DNA from: Azorinus chamasolen
Lineage: Eukaryota; Mollusca; Bivalvia; Cardiida; Solecurtidae
DNA length: 64,000 bases
Direction of reading: 5' to 3'
Assembly (NCBI GenBank): GCA_963576725.1
Contig: OY755247.1
Coordinates: 19,440,957 to 19,504,956, forward strand
This document shows positions 1-12,800 of the stretch, piece by piece. The translations under genes and the position numbers were made by a program. How positions within the stretch are numbered: position 1 is the first letter of the stretch; the number at the start of each line of letters is the position of its first letter. A model generated the notes under the pieces. The model did no database searches and had not been told where the DNA came from. It was given only the letters and a program-made list of their open reading frames with translations.

Positions 1-137
1 AGGAGCATTAACTAAGAAAAAGAGAATTTTAGAATTGTGTAGTTTTGAAACCATTGTGATAAATAGAGCATTTGCAATGGTTTCAATAAACCAGTTTTAC
101 AGAGTAAAAAAGGTGTCAGTAGGAGAGAATGAGTTAA
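1..137. mobile_element. TTAA-c MITE, cut by window start
   Basis: Right part of a TTAA-c element: GAAACCATTGTGATAAATAG arm, shortened palindrome centre, right end gaatgagttaa. Confidence 0.75.
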
Positions 138-142
138 GCTAA

Positions 143-290
143 TTAACCCCTTCAGTGCCATGAAGATGGGCTTGTGACATCATATGTAAACTGCTTGGAT
201 CAAGATGAGGTGCAGAGTTACTTGGCTTCTCATCAAGATCCAAACTCCGTTTATTGTTTTATGAAGAAATTTAACAAGCTCTAACTTTGG
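143..290. mobile_element. Degenerate TTAA-d MITE fragment
   Basis: Starts at TTAA. Carries the TTAA-d centre in decayed form (gatgaggtgcagagttactt, then ggcttctcatcaagatcc). Confidence 0.45.
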
Positions 291-405
291 AACTTGAAGG
301 AGTTGAAACTGTGTCAAGCAGATGTCAATGTTGACACTGAAGTGTTGATATTCATATATTCAAAGTATATCTTATTCTTTACAGGAATATTCTTGGAATA
401 CATGG

Positions 406-650
406 TCAACCCTTTCCCTCATATAACAGCCTTTCCATGCATTTCCAAACAGAGAAGACCCAGATCAGATGGCTCCTGTAGGAACTGTCTGATCAGTGTC
501 TGCTGTTTGCTTATGAAATTATAATAGATCAGACTTCTGTTTCTACAAATACCAAAAGTCCTGCATACATATATCATTATGAAAATACAGCTAATAAATA
601 TTCATGACGTCATTATTTCTTTCATGAATATTGAACAGGGAATGGGTTAA
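406..650. mobile_element. TTAA-a/b hybrid MITE
   Basis: Left end accctttccctc; decayed palindrome around 470-530 with ggctcctgtaggaactg at its centre; right arm with the attattc/cattatttct motif of TTAA-b; right end aatgggttaa. Confidence 0.75.
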
Positions 651-736
651 GCACATACCTGACTTTTTTAGACTTCTACTTATATTCAGTAAGTGGTCAC
701 TACAAAGAGATTTTTACTATGAACTGATTTTTGCAG

Positions 737-867
737 GGTGACTTTAGTGAGTTAAAGATTCAGTGCCGGGTGGAGGGCATGGAGAAGCCATTACTTCTAG
801 CAATCTTCTGTGATGTCAAGGGCTTGTCTGTTGAATATGATGTGTCTAAGAATGGCAGGGAACCAAT
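737..867 (+). CDS. DLEC1: DLEC1-like exon A (first in window)
   Basis: Acceptor ttttgcag at 729-736, donor gtgagt at 868. Starts in phase 0 and ends with two bases of a Met codon. Encodes GDFSELKIQCRVEGM and an FCDVKGLSVEYDVS strand, typical of an ASH domain edge. Residues 1-44 of the partial protein. Confidence 0.8.
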
Positions 868-3800
868 GTGAGTCATTAGCTGATCTTATATATAGGAATT
901 TATTGACTCTTGTCATGCCAAGCTTGATGTAACGTGCATTTCCAAACAGCTTAGATTCAGATGTTATTCTGAGTACAGAGCTCCAGATAAGATGCATAAA
1001 CTTTAACATTTTCAAGCATAGCTCCTTTATTTCTCCACCAAACTCTATACTGTGACCACTCTTTAGAATTGTCTCGAAGAAACGATTCTAAAGAGTGGTC
1101 ATAGTATATGGTTTGGTAGAGAAATGAAGATTTTAGTATTTGGGTACGCATCGTTATCTGCAGCTCTGTTAAATAACTCAGTATCTCATCAGGATCCAAG
1201 CTGTTTGATTCTCAGTCAGTTGTAGAATGAATTTTGGAATAGATAGAGTGTTTAAAGTGATAATCCCTACTTGCATTGTTTTTTAACAATGCCTAACAAT
1301 TACATTAATCATTTGTTTATATGCTGAAAAGAAGTATATATAGCAAGAAAACCAGTCGAATAAACACTGAAGAAGACACTACTTTCATGTGTTTGATATG
1401 TTATTCGGCAATGTTTTAGTATTTATTCGGCTGGCGTTTTAGTTTCGTTAACTGTTTGACCAAGGTCCATAATATTTTGTTGTAGAACAAAAAATATAAG
1501 TATCGGTGAAAACGGTTTATTTTGTATCAGTGGGGCATTTTTTTCTGTATAAGTTCAAATTGACATTCTTCATAATAATAATTGAACATAACAAATACCA
1601 AGTCTTATGATATTATTGAAAATATGTGTTCATTGTAGGGACTTCCTCTATAACCCTTTCCCTGTTCTATGTTTATTTCAAATTTCAACACCTACTGAAT
1701 ATTCATGGACAAAATAGTTATAATTAAGTATGGAAAGTGGAAAAATGGAGCCTTCTTAGAAAGTAAAGAAACAGATCTTTCAAATTCCATAAGCAAACAG
1801 AGTAGACCCTGATCAGACGGCTCCTCTAGGAGCCGTCTGATCTGGGTCTACTCTGTTTGCAAATGCGTGAAAACAGGTTTATATGAGGGAAAGGGTTAAG
1901 TAGACAAACAATTAAGCATAACAGGCTGATCAAATTGAATTAAACAAAACAAATTATTAGCGGTAAAACTTGTCTACAGTGACCACCCACAAGAAGTCTT
2001 ATTCTGGGGTTTTAAAACAGGTGATTGCTTAACCCTTTACTCCATAAATACGCCTTTCTACAACCTTTGCAAACAGAGTAGACCCAGATCAGACGGCTCC
2101 TGTAGGAGCCGTCTGATCAAGATCTGCTCTGTTTGCTTATGATATTGTATAGATATGATTTTATAGTTTCTGCCATGACCATGTACTATTTTAACAAATA
2201 ATCATAAATCTAATTACTGATCATAATGTCATTATTTGTTAGATGAATATTCATGGAGTAAAGGTTTAACTACTCTAGCCAAATAGAGTAGACAGTAAAA
2301 TACACAAGCTACAACATCGTTCTATGTTTACTCCAAATTTCAATTACTACTGAATATTCATGGACAAAATAGTTATATTGAAATATAGAAGGTGAAACAT
2401 TGTAGTCATTTAAGAGAGTAAGAAACAGATCTATCAGCTTTCATTAGCAAACTTATCAGACCCAGATCAAATGGCTCCTATAGGAGCCATCTGATCTGGG
2501 TCAACTCTGCTTGCAAATGCATGAAAAGGCATTTATTTGAAGGAAAGGGTTAACTCTTTGCTTATGAGTAGCTAAGTCTGAAAACACTTTTGATCAACAT
2601 GAGACACCAAGTTACTCAGCGTCTCAAACTGTTTGACACACGGACTGCATTTTTGTAGAGAAGTGAAGGAAACATTAATTATCAGAATTGCGACAGATGA
2701 GATTTATATGACGTGTAAAGTGTTAACCCTTTCCCTGTTCTATATTTATTCAACATTTCAATACCTACTGCATATTCATGGACAAAATAGTTGTAATGAA
2801 ATATGGAAGGTGAAGCATTGTAGCTGTTTTAGAAAGTAAAGTAACAGATCTTTCAAATTCCATTAGCAAACAGAGCAGACCCTGATCAGATGGCTCCTAT
2901 AGGAGCCATCTGATCTGGGTCTACTCTGTTTGCAAATGATTGATAATGCGTTGATATGAAGGAAAGGGTTAAACATTTAGACATACTCAAGGGGATGAAA
3001 TGCAAATGGTTATTACTCTGTTAGAGTACCTGTATGATCACAACCTCTCTATTCTGCAGGAACCTAAGTACCACCCAGCTTGACTTCGGGGAAGTGGAGC
3101 TTAAATCTGCCCCAAAGTTGTACCTGCATCTGCAGAATAAGACTGCCATAAGTGCCCAGTACTCATTCAGCCTGGAGACTTTCTTCTCCAAGCCCCCGTC
3201 ACCCCCAGAGGAGAAGAGAGATGAAAATGCAAAGAGAGCTATAAGGTAAATATTTAATGCTTATGAATATGCATGTATAAAATAATGATAATAATGACTG
3301 TGAATATTTATTAGCTAATTTATGTGTCACCTGCCGATAGGCAGTGTGTCACTTAGGGATCACTTTTCCGTCATCTGTCTGTCCGTCCGTCTGTTTGTCC
3401 GTCACACTTTCTGTTTTTGGCTGTCATTTCTAAACTAATCATTATAGAACTTTTAAATTTCACACATGGAACAAGCATGATGAGAGGAAATGTCATGCAC
3501 AAGGGCCACAACTCTAGCATCAATATGTTTTGAGTTATTCCCCTTTTTCATATTAACAATAAGTTTTTGTGTCATCTGCGAGCAGGTGACACATGTGTTC
3601 CTCTGAACACTCTTGTTTTATAATGGCATTATGAACAAAGGAATACTTTACAATTGCACAGACTGTAGAATCAGATTTACATTATTTCATAAGCAAATAG
3701 AGCAGGACCTGATCAGAAGGCTCCTGCAGGAGTCATCAGGGTCCATGCTTATAAAGCTTTTTAGTTGAGTCTGAGTTCGTTCTCAAGCTTTTGATTGGTC

Positions 3801-6800
3801 AGATTTGAGTTCTCAAGCTTTTGATTGGTCAGATTTGAGCCAAAGCTGAAATCTGACCAATCAAAAGCTTGAGAACAAACTCAGACTCAACTGAAAAGCT
3901 TTATAAGCATGGACACTGATCCTACAGTTTCTGCCAAAGCCAAACATTATGTTAACACTTTCCTTCATATAAACACATTTTCACACATTTACAAACAGAG
4001 TAGATCCAGATCAGATGGCTCCTATAGGAACCATTTAATCAGGGTCTGCTCTGTTTGCTCATGATATAATATAGATGTGATTCTACAGTTTCTCTCTTGG
4101 CCAAAATTTCCTGTGATCATGTGCTGTTATTACATTGATTTTAATTAGAATTTTTGATGTCATTATTTCTTGCATGAATATTCATGGAATAAATGGTTAT
4201 CCTTTTACTTGTTGAATGTATACGCAAGGCAAACTGATATCATGAGTCTTGAATTTGATTAATATTTATAATGGCATGTGAAAACAGGAAATATTGGCCA
4301 TTGTAGAAATTGTAGAGTCACATCTATGTAATTTCATTTAACCCTTTCCCTGTTCTATGTTTATTTCAAATTTCAGCACCTATTGATTATTAATGGACAA
4401 AATAGTTAAAATGTAATATTGGAGATGGAGCATTGTAGCCATTTTAGAAACTAAAGACACATGTCTATCAAATTTCATTAGCAAACAGAGTAGACCATTA
4501 TCAGACGGCTCCTCTAGGAGCCGTCTGATCTGGGTCTACTCTGTTTGCAACTGCGTGAAAACATGTTTGTATGAGGGAAAGGTTTAAGCAGACAGAGCAG
4601 ACCCTGATCAGATGGCTCCTGTAGGAACATTCTGAGCTTTGTCTACTCAGTAGTGGTGTTAAAGGGCGTATCTGTGGAGTAAGAAGGTTAAATCTTATAC
4701 ATGTAGAATATTTCAGTTTGAATTTTTCTATAATCTTAACTTTATAAATTTATAAACTTTCAGTACTCGTAGGCTTATGCTTGGAAAAACTCCGAACCTG
4801 GCTGATCCCCTGGCAAAAACTCCTGGCAAAGCTCAAGCAGGTAAGGGAAACAATGTTCCATTTCCAGAATGGATTGAATTTTAGCAAGCAATATTAAAAG
4901 GTATGATAATCTTTCGATTAACTTTCCCTGTTCTATGCTTTTTATGCCCCCCAGATCTGTTCTGGGGGGCATATTGTTTTAGCCCTGTCTGTTTGTCCGT
5001 TTGTCTGTTTGTCTGTTTGTTTGTTTGTCAGCACTTTAACATTGGTCATAACTTTTGAGCCAGTACAGATAGAGACTTGATATTTGGCATGCATATGTAT
5101 CTCATAAAGCCGCACATTTTACGGGGTGACATGTCAAGGTCAAGGTCATCCTTAGAGGTCAGAGGTCAAATATATGGGTCAAATCACCAACTTTAACATT
5201 GGCCATAACTTTTGGACCAGTAGAGATATAGACTTGATATTTGGCATGCTTGTGTATCTCATGAAGCTGCACATTTTGAGGGGTGATATGTTAAGGTCAA
5301 GATCATCCTTCAGGGTCAAAGGTCAAATTGTCTGTTTCTTTGTCTGTAACTTTAACATTGGTCATAACTTTTGAGCCAGTACAGCTAGTGACTTCATATT
5401 TGGCATGCATATGTATCTCATAAAGCCGCACATTTTGCGGGGTGACATGTCAAGATCAAGGTCATCCTTAAAGGTCAGAGGTCAAAATATATGGGTCAAA
5501 TCACTGACTTTAACATTGGCCATAACTTTTGGACCAGTAGAGATAGAGACTTGATATTTGGCATGCTTGTGTATCTCATGAAGCTGCACATTTTGAGGGG
5601 TGACATGTCAAGGTCAAGGTCATTCTTCAGGGTCAAAGGTCAAATTGTCTGTTTGTTTGTCTGTAACTTTAACATTGGTCATACCTTTTGAGCCAGTAGA
5701 GATAGAGACTTGATATTTGGCATGCATATGTATCTCATAAAGCCGTATATTTTGAGGGGTGACATGTCAAGGTCAACGTCATCCTTAAAGGTCAGAGGTC
5801 AAACATATGGGTCAAATCACCGACTTTAACATTGGCCATAACGTTTGAACCAGTACAGATAGAGACTTGATATGTGGCATTCTTGTGTATCTCATGAAGC
5901 TGCACAGTTTGTGGGGTGACATGTCAAGGTCATCCTTCAGGGTCAAAGGTCACCAACTTCAAATTGGCCATATCTTTTGAACCAATAGAGATAAAGTCTT
6001 GATATTTGGTATGCATGTGTATCTCATGAAGCTGCACATTTTGAGGGGCAACATGTCAAGGTAACGGTCATCTTTTAGGGTCAAAGGTCACCGACTTTAA
6101 CATTGGCCATAACTTTTGAACCTGTAGATACAGACTTGACATTTGGTATGCATGTTTATCTCATGAAGCTGCACAGTTTGGGGTGACATGTCAAGGTCAA
6201 GGTCATCTTTCAGGGTCAAAGGTCACCGACTTTAACATTGGCCATAACTTTTGAACCAGTAGAGATACAGACTTGATAGTTGGTATACATGTGTATCTCA
6301 TGAAGCTGCACAGTTTGGGGTGACATGTCAAGGTCAAGGTCATCTTTGAAGGTCAAAGGTCACCAACATTAACATTGGCCATAACGTTTGAACCAGTAGA
6401 TATACAGCCTTGATACTGGTATGCATGTGTATCTCATGAAGCCGCACAGTTTGAGGGGTGACATGTCAAGATTAAGGTCATCCTTCAGGGTCAAATATCA
6501 TATTGACGGGGCACAGTGTTTCACAAACACATCTTGTTCCTAATTCTAATACCTATTGAATATTCATGGGCAAAATAGTTATAATAATAAGAAATATGGA
6601 AAATGGAACATTGTAGCCATTTTATAAAGAAAAGAAACAGTTCTATCAAATTCCATACTGGGTCTGTTTTGCTTGCAAAGGCATTAAAAGGCATATCTAT
6701 GAGGTAAAGGAATAAAACATTGATGTACTTGCCATTAGGTTATGTTGAAATATTTTTTTATTTTTTCAAATAGACCTGAATGCAGCCATGCTTAGCCAGG

Positions 6801-9800
6801 GTAATGGAGCCTCTATTGTTCCCCTGCCTGCTGCTGGTACCTTGTCACCATATGGAGAAGAGGTCATAGAGGTCACAGCCTATAGTGATATGTGGGGAGA
6901 GTACAAGGACAATATCATATGCAAAGTGAGTAGTTGTATAGTCTTTAACATGCTGATAAATTGTCATCTTAAGATATTTGAAGAATAGGGTTAATGAATA
7001 GATACAGGAACCATAGATACCAAGAGCATCATTTCTCAACCAGACCCTATGTGGTGACAGCTCTTTAGAATCATCTCTTTGAGAGTTGCCACAAAAATAG
7101 GGTTTGGTGGAGAAATAAAGGAGATATTTTTAAAGATGGTTCAATTTATGTCTCTGAATACATGTATATGGGTCTATAGAAATAGATGGTTGATTAATGC
7201 AGAACAGAAGTTATGAATGTTGTCCTGCATTAAGCTACCACTGATATTAAAGACCAAAAATCGGAACTCTTTTTTGTGTTTGCTTATCACTTTACCACTA
7301 AAAGACACCTTTGCAGAAGAGTATATGTTAAACAGATCTATATATATTTGAGTATATATCCATGACTTGATAATCCAGCCATTGTGTGCCTTTTTAAACA
7401 AAGTAGACCCAGATCAGACAGCCGCTGCAGGATCTTCTGTTTGCTTTAGGAACTACACTGTATATAGAACTAATTCTAAAGTTTCTATAATAGTTAAAAG
7501 TTACCTTGTTTAGAAACCATTATAAAAAACCAGTTAACCCATTCTCTCATAGGCTATTTTTAGATCTAACCTCTTTGAATAAATCTACTGAAAAGGACCA
7601 TTTACTACAAACAATTATTTTTTTAAATTTTAGAATTGTATAGTTTTGAAACCATTGTCATAAATAGAGCATTTGCTCCTATGGAGCAAAAGCACTATTT
7701 ATGACAATGGTTTCAAAAAGCTCATTTTACAAGGGCATCAAAAGGTGTCAATGGGATAAAGATTAATGAATATGATTATTCATAATCATGAGGTAATATG
7801 AGATAAAGGGTTAAGACAAGTTTGACTTGTATTTTTGTTGTAGGTTGGAGATCTTGAGGTGACAAAGATTCCAGTGAGTATGACAGTTGTGGGCTGCCCT
7901 CTAGTATTCCAGATGACATCGGGCCTGCCTGACCTTAAGCCTGTTGTGAGGTTTGGTACTCATGTGGCTGGTACCTCCACCTGCAGCAGAGTTATGAGAG
8001 TGAAAAACAACAGCCCATATGGTAAGGCAAAGCTAAGGTCTTGTCATTTTGCTCCATAAAATTTGTGTAAATTAAAACATTTTCAAATATAACTTCTTTA
8101 TTTCTCCACCAAACTCTATGATGTGACAATTCTAAAGAGTGGTCGCAACATAGGGTTTGGTGAAGAAATGACGATTTTAGTATTTGTGTATGCCCCGTTA
8201 CCTGTAGATTTGGCATTCTGTATTGTTGATGTATTCTTTGAACCCTTTACCTTTTGACACCTTTGCAAACAGAGTAGACCCAGATCAGACAGCTCCTGTA
8301 GAAGCCATCTGATTGGGGTCATCTCTGTTTGCATGATCAGGGTCTGCTCAGTTCGCTTATGGAAATATACAAGTCTGATTCTACTGTTTCTGTCCTTACC
8401 AAGTAATCCTACGTTTATATACCATTTAAAAGAATTCATATAATTAGGGTCCCACACCTTGTGTGGGAGCCCCATAGTAATCACCCAGAATGGACTTTAC
8501 TGTTAGATAATGGTAGGCCATCCCACTTTAAAAATGCAGCATAATGTTAATATATAAATTCTAATATATAAATGTGTATACAGTAAAACCTCGATTATTC
8601 GAATTTTCGGTATAGAAGAATTTAGACCCTTTTAGGCAGGTGGCTGCTTAATGCATGGTGAAAGTCATGCAGAAAGCTCCTAGAGGAGCTTTCTGCATGA
8701 CTTTCACCATGCATTAAGCAGCCACCTGTCTTAAAGATCGATAATAATACGTATTTTAGTGTTCAGATAATCGAAGTTTTACTGTATTTGTATCTGTCTG
8801 CTAGATATTCGGGTGGACTGGCAAGTGTTTAACATGGAGGACAGAGACAACAAGCTAATGGACTTGGTTGTTTGCTATGGCAGGCCTTTCCCTGTGCTGG
8901 ATGAGGATGGCAATGAGATTCCCCCACCCACTGAAGGTAACATACACAACTACGCTGTAGGCCAGTCCTTTTCTTTGTGTCTTAACCCATTTCCACATAT
9001 TGATGTCTCGGTAAAAGTCACTTTTTGAAACCATTGTGATAAATAGAACATTTGCTGCTATGGAGCTATTGAACACAATAGAACCTCTCTATAACAACAT
9101 TTTACTAAACTTTGGTGTCCTTTAACCCATTCCCTCATAGGCTATTTTTAGACCCAACCTCTGAACGAATCTACCAAAAAGGAGCATTTACAAGCAATAT
9201 GTGAAATTTTAGAATTGTGTAGTTTTGAAATCATTGTGAAAGATTGTGTTTTTGCTCTGTAGGAGCAAATGCTCTATTTATTACAATGGTTTCAAAGAGT
9301 GACTTTTTCAGAAGCGTAAAAATGCATCAATATGCAGGAATGGGTTATTCAGAATTGCAACGGCTATCACAAATAGTGCAGATCAAGACCAGACATACTG
9401 ACACAAAGCCAGACCTAGATCTAAACTTTTAGCAAAAGTGACTTTTCCTTAGGCATCAAAAGGCGTCAATATGAGGGAATGAGTTAACCCTTTACTCCAT
9501 GAATATTCATTTAAGAAGTAATGACATCTTGAATATTAATTAACCCTGTACTCCATAAATATGGCTTTCTACACCTTTGCAAACAGAGTAGACCAAAATT
9601 AGATGGCTCTTGTAGTAGCCATCTGATCAGGTTCTGATGTGTTTGTGTATGAAATAATATAAAATATGATTCTGCAGTTTCATCAGCCATGGCCAAAAAT
9701 TCCCAGGTCCATGTGCCATTATGAAAAATAATTTAATTAATATTTATGATTTCATTATATCTTACATAAATATTCATGAAGTAAAAGGTTAAATGAATTT

Positions 9801-12800
9801 TTAAAATGGCAAATTAACACAGGAAAATTTTGCCAGTGCAGAAACTGTAAAAATCATTTCTATATTATTCAATCAGCAGACAGAGCAGACACTGTCTAGA
9901 TGGTTCCTACAGGAGCCATCTGATCTTAGTCTACTCTGTTTGAAAAGCCATAAAAAGGCGTGCTTATGGAATACAGGATTAAAACATGTGACTGCTTAAT
10001 GCAGAATGAAAGTAGAGGAGCTGTCTGCTTTAACTTACATCCTGCATTAACCCATTCCCTCATAGGCTATTTTAAAGTATTTTTAGATCCAGCCTCTTTG
10101 AATAAATCTACCCGAAAGGTGCATTAACTAGAGAAAAGGAAAATTTTAGAATTTTGTAGTTTTGAAACCATTGTAATAAATAGAGCATTTGCTCCTAAGG
10201 AGCAAATGCTCTATTTATCACAATGGTTTCAAAACGTGATTTTTACAGGGGCATAGAAAGGTGTATTTGTGGACGAATGGGTTAAGCTACCACCTGTGTT
10301 AAATCGAAGTATTTCACTATTTGTCTTCTTTTTAGTGGTCATTGTAAAGAGGTTTTACTGGCCATGTGTGAAACTGACATGTATACCTTTATAGTTTTCT
10401 ATCATGCAGTGGCATGCTCAGCTGGTAATAGTGGGTCTTTTAGTCTGCTACTAGTGTGTTACTTACCCTGTCAATGCAGACTTTACCCCCTTACTCCATG
10501 AATATTCATGAAAGAAATAATGATGTCATGAATAATAAATAGATTATTTATTATATATGCAAATATATAGACATAGGTATTCTTGGCCATGGCTGAAACT
10601 GTAGAATTTTATCTACATTACATCATAAGCAAACAGAGTCGACCTTGATCAGATCCGCCTTACAGGAGCCTTCTGATCTGGGTCTTATCTGTTTGCAAAG
10701 ACATATAAAGGTGTATTTATGGAGTAAAGGGTTAATGATTAGTGTCTTGTTATTTTTGAAAAGCAATTCATTAGCTACCAAAATATCACATTAGCCAGAA
10801 AGGTTATGCATGTAAGTAAGGGGTGTATTGAAATATACTGGCCATTGCAAACAGTAATTCCTCTAGAAAATGTAACCCTTTCCCCAGCATAAACTATTTT
10901 CATGCCTTTGCAAACAGAGTAGACCAAGATAGGATGGTCCCTATAGGAGCCATTTAATCAAGGTCTGCTCTGCTTGCTTTTGAATTTTATAATGGATCTG
11001 AATCTATAGTTTCTTCCGATACCAATACAAAAACATCCTGTGTACATATGCCATTATAAAAAATCAGAAAATAAATATTCATGATGTCATAATGAATATT
11101 CAATAGGGAAAGGGTTAAAAGGCACATTAGTATAGTAAATGGTTAAAGTTCCAGACTTAGACTTCTTTGAGGGGTTGTTGTAGAGAGGTTGGACAGTACC
11201 TAACTTTTCTTTCCCCATGAATTGGTCAAATTAACCCTTTCCCTGTTCTATGTTTATTCCAAATTTCAACAGCTACTGAATATTAATGGATAAAACAGTT
11301 ATGAAGTATTGAAGGTGCAACATTATAGCCATTTTAGAAATTAAAGAAACAGATATATCAAATTCCATTAGCAAACAGTGCAGACCCTGATCAGATGGCT
11401 CCTCTATGAGCCATCTGATCTGATTTACTCTGTTTGCAGATGCGTGAAAAGGCGGTTATATGAAGGAACGGGATAAACTATTAAGAGGAAAGGGCTAATC
11501 ATATATTGTAATCATTTCAAGAGATTGTGTTGACTCTTCTGATTGTCTTACTATGCATGTTTGTTACTGTAGCGCCAAAACCCAAGAAATTTGGTAAGCT
11601 TTTGCATGATAAGTTCGGAATTCCCCACCCACTTTCTTATTGCATATTGCATGTTGTACTCTAGCTTTGTAATTTCCTTCAATTATGCATGCTTTGTTCA
11701 AGTTCGATGATATTGCACAGCATTTTACTGTAATGAACCCTAATAATTTGGCTCCACAACCTTAGGCCAATAGTGCTGATCTAGATCAAACTACTCCTGA
11801 AGAAGCAGTTTGATCAGGATCTACACTATTTGCTATTCTATTAGTTTCAATCAAAGTTATGGAAACATTGCAGTCTTGTGTTTTTCAGTTTAACCCATTC
11901 CCTCATATGCTATTTTTAGATCCAGCCTCTTTGAATAAATCTACAGAAAAGGAGCATTAACTAGAGAAAAGGAAAATTTTTAGAATTTTGTAGTTCTGAA
12001 ACCATTGTGATAAATAGAGCACCTTAGGAGGAAATGCTCTATTTATCACAATGGTTTCAAAAAGTGACTTTTACAGAGGCATAGAAAGGCATATTTATGG
12101 AAGAAAGGATGAAGCCTTTACTCTATGAATATTCATGTAAGAAATAATGACATCATGAATATTACAAAACATGTACATGTATATACATTAATTGTTATAG
12201 AGCAGACCCTGATCAGATGGCGCCTACAGGAGCCATCTGATCTGGGTCTACTCTGTTTACAAAGGCATAGAAAAGCATATTTATGGAGTAAAAGGTTAAC
12301 AAACTATTGGAGAGAGGGAGAATAAGTGGCCAAATATTTAGGGTGAATACAGTAGTCAGGAGCATTGGTTATGAGATCGACAACTATTGGCAAAGGAATG
12401 GGTAGTGTTAGCACGAGTGAGATTTAAAACTTGGCATACAGACATATTAAGAAATGTGATTTATTTCGTTTGTGTATGTCAATTACTGGTAAGGAAAACC
12501 TGGCTTTAACCCTTTACCAGATGGAAACAACTTTTCATGCCTTTATAAACAGAGTAGACCCAGATCAGACGGCTCCTTTAGGAGACATCTGATCAGAGTG
12601 TATTTTTTTTTTGCTTATAACATTTAATATAAATTTGATTCTACAGTTTCTGCCAAGGCAAAAACAGCCTATGGTCATGTACTAGAATTAAAAAAATCAG
12701 CAGATAAATATTTATTATGCCATTGTTAGGGCCCTGCATTGCAAATGCAGGAACCCTATAGGAATCACATTTGCTGTCCGTCCATCCGTCAACTATTTTG

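Larger units (their letters stand above)
3258..3960. mobile_element. TTAA-b MITE host of a nested insertion stack
   Basis: TTAA-b sequence (reverse orientation) is split: left part 3258-3321, resumes at 3617 as ataatggcattatgaac, and reaches its palindrome at about 3690-3740. It is interrupted by an HLE (3322-3616) and, inside the palindrome, by a fold-back element (3741-3914). Confidence 0.65.
4918..6717. mobile_element. TTAA-a MITE split by an HLE with satellite
   Basis: Left stub ttaactttccctgttctatg ends about 4943. The same element resumes at about 6538 (aattctaatacctattgaat) and ends gaggtaaaggaataaa near 6717. Its palindrome is reduced to one arm. Confidence 0.75.

Noticed and set aside
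1790..1862. MITE hairpins as microRNA precursors or bacterial terminators
   Set aside because: Arms are perfect and long, copies are numerous with MITE ends, and the genome is eukaryotic. Small RNAs from them are possible but not shown by sequence.
5174..5691. Repeated 66-codon frames in the satellite
   Set aside because: Frames arise because the unit has few stops; there is no start context or conservation, and they repeat with the array.
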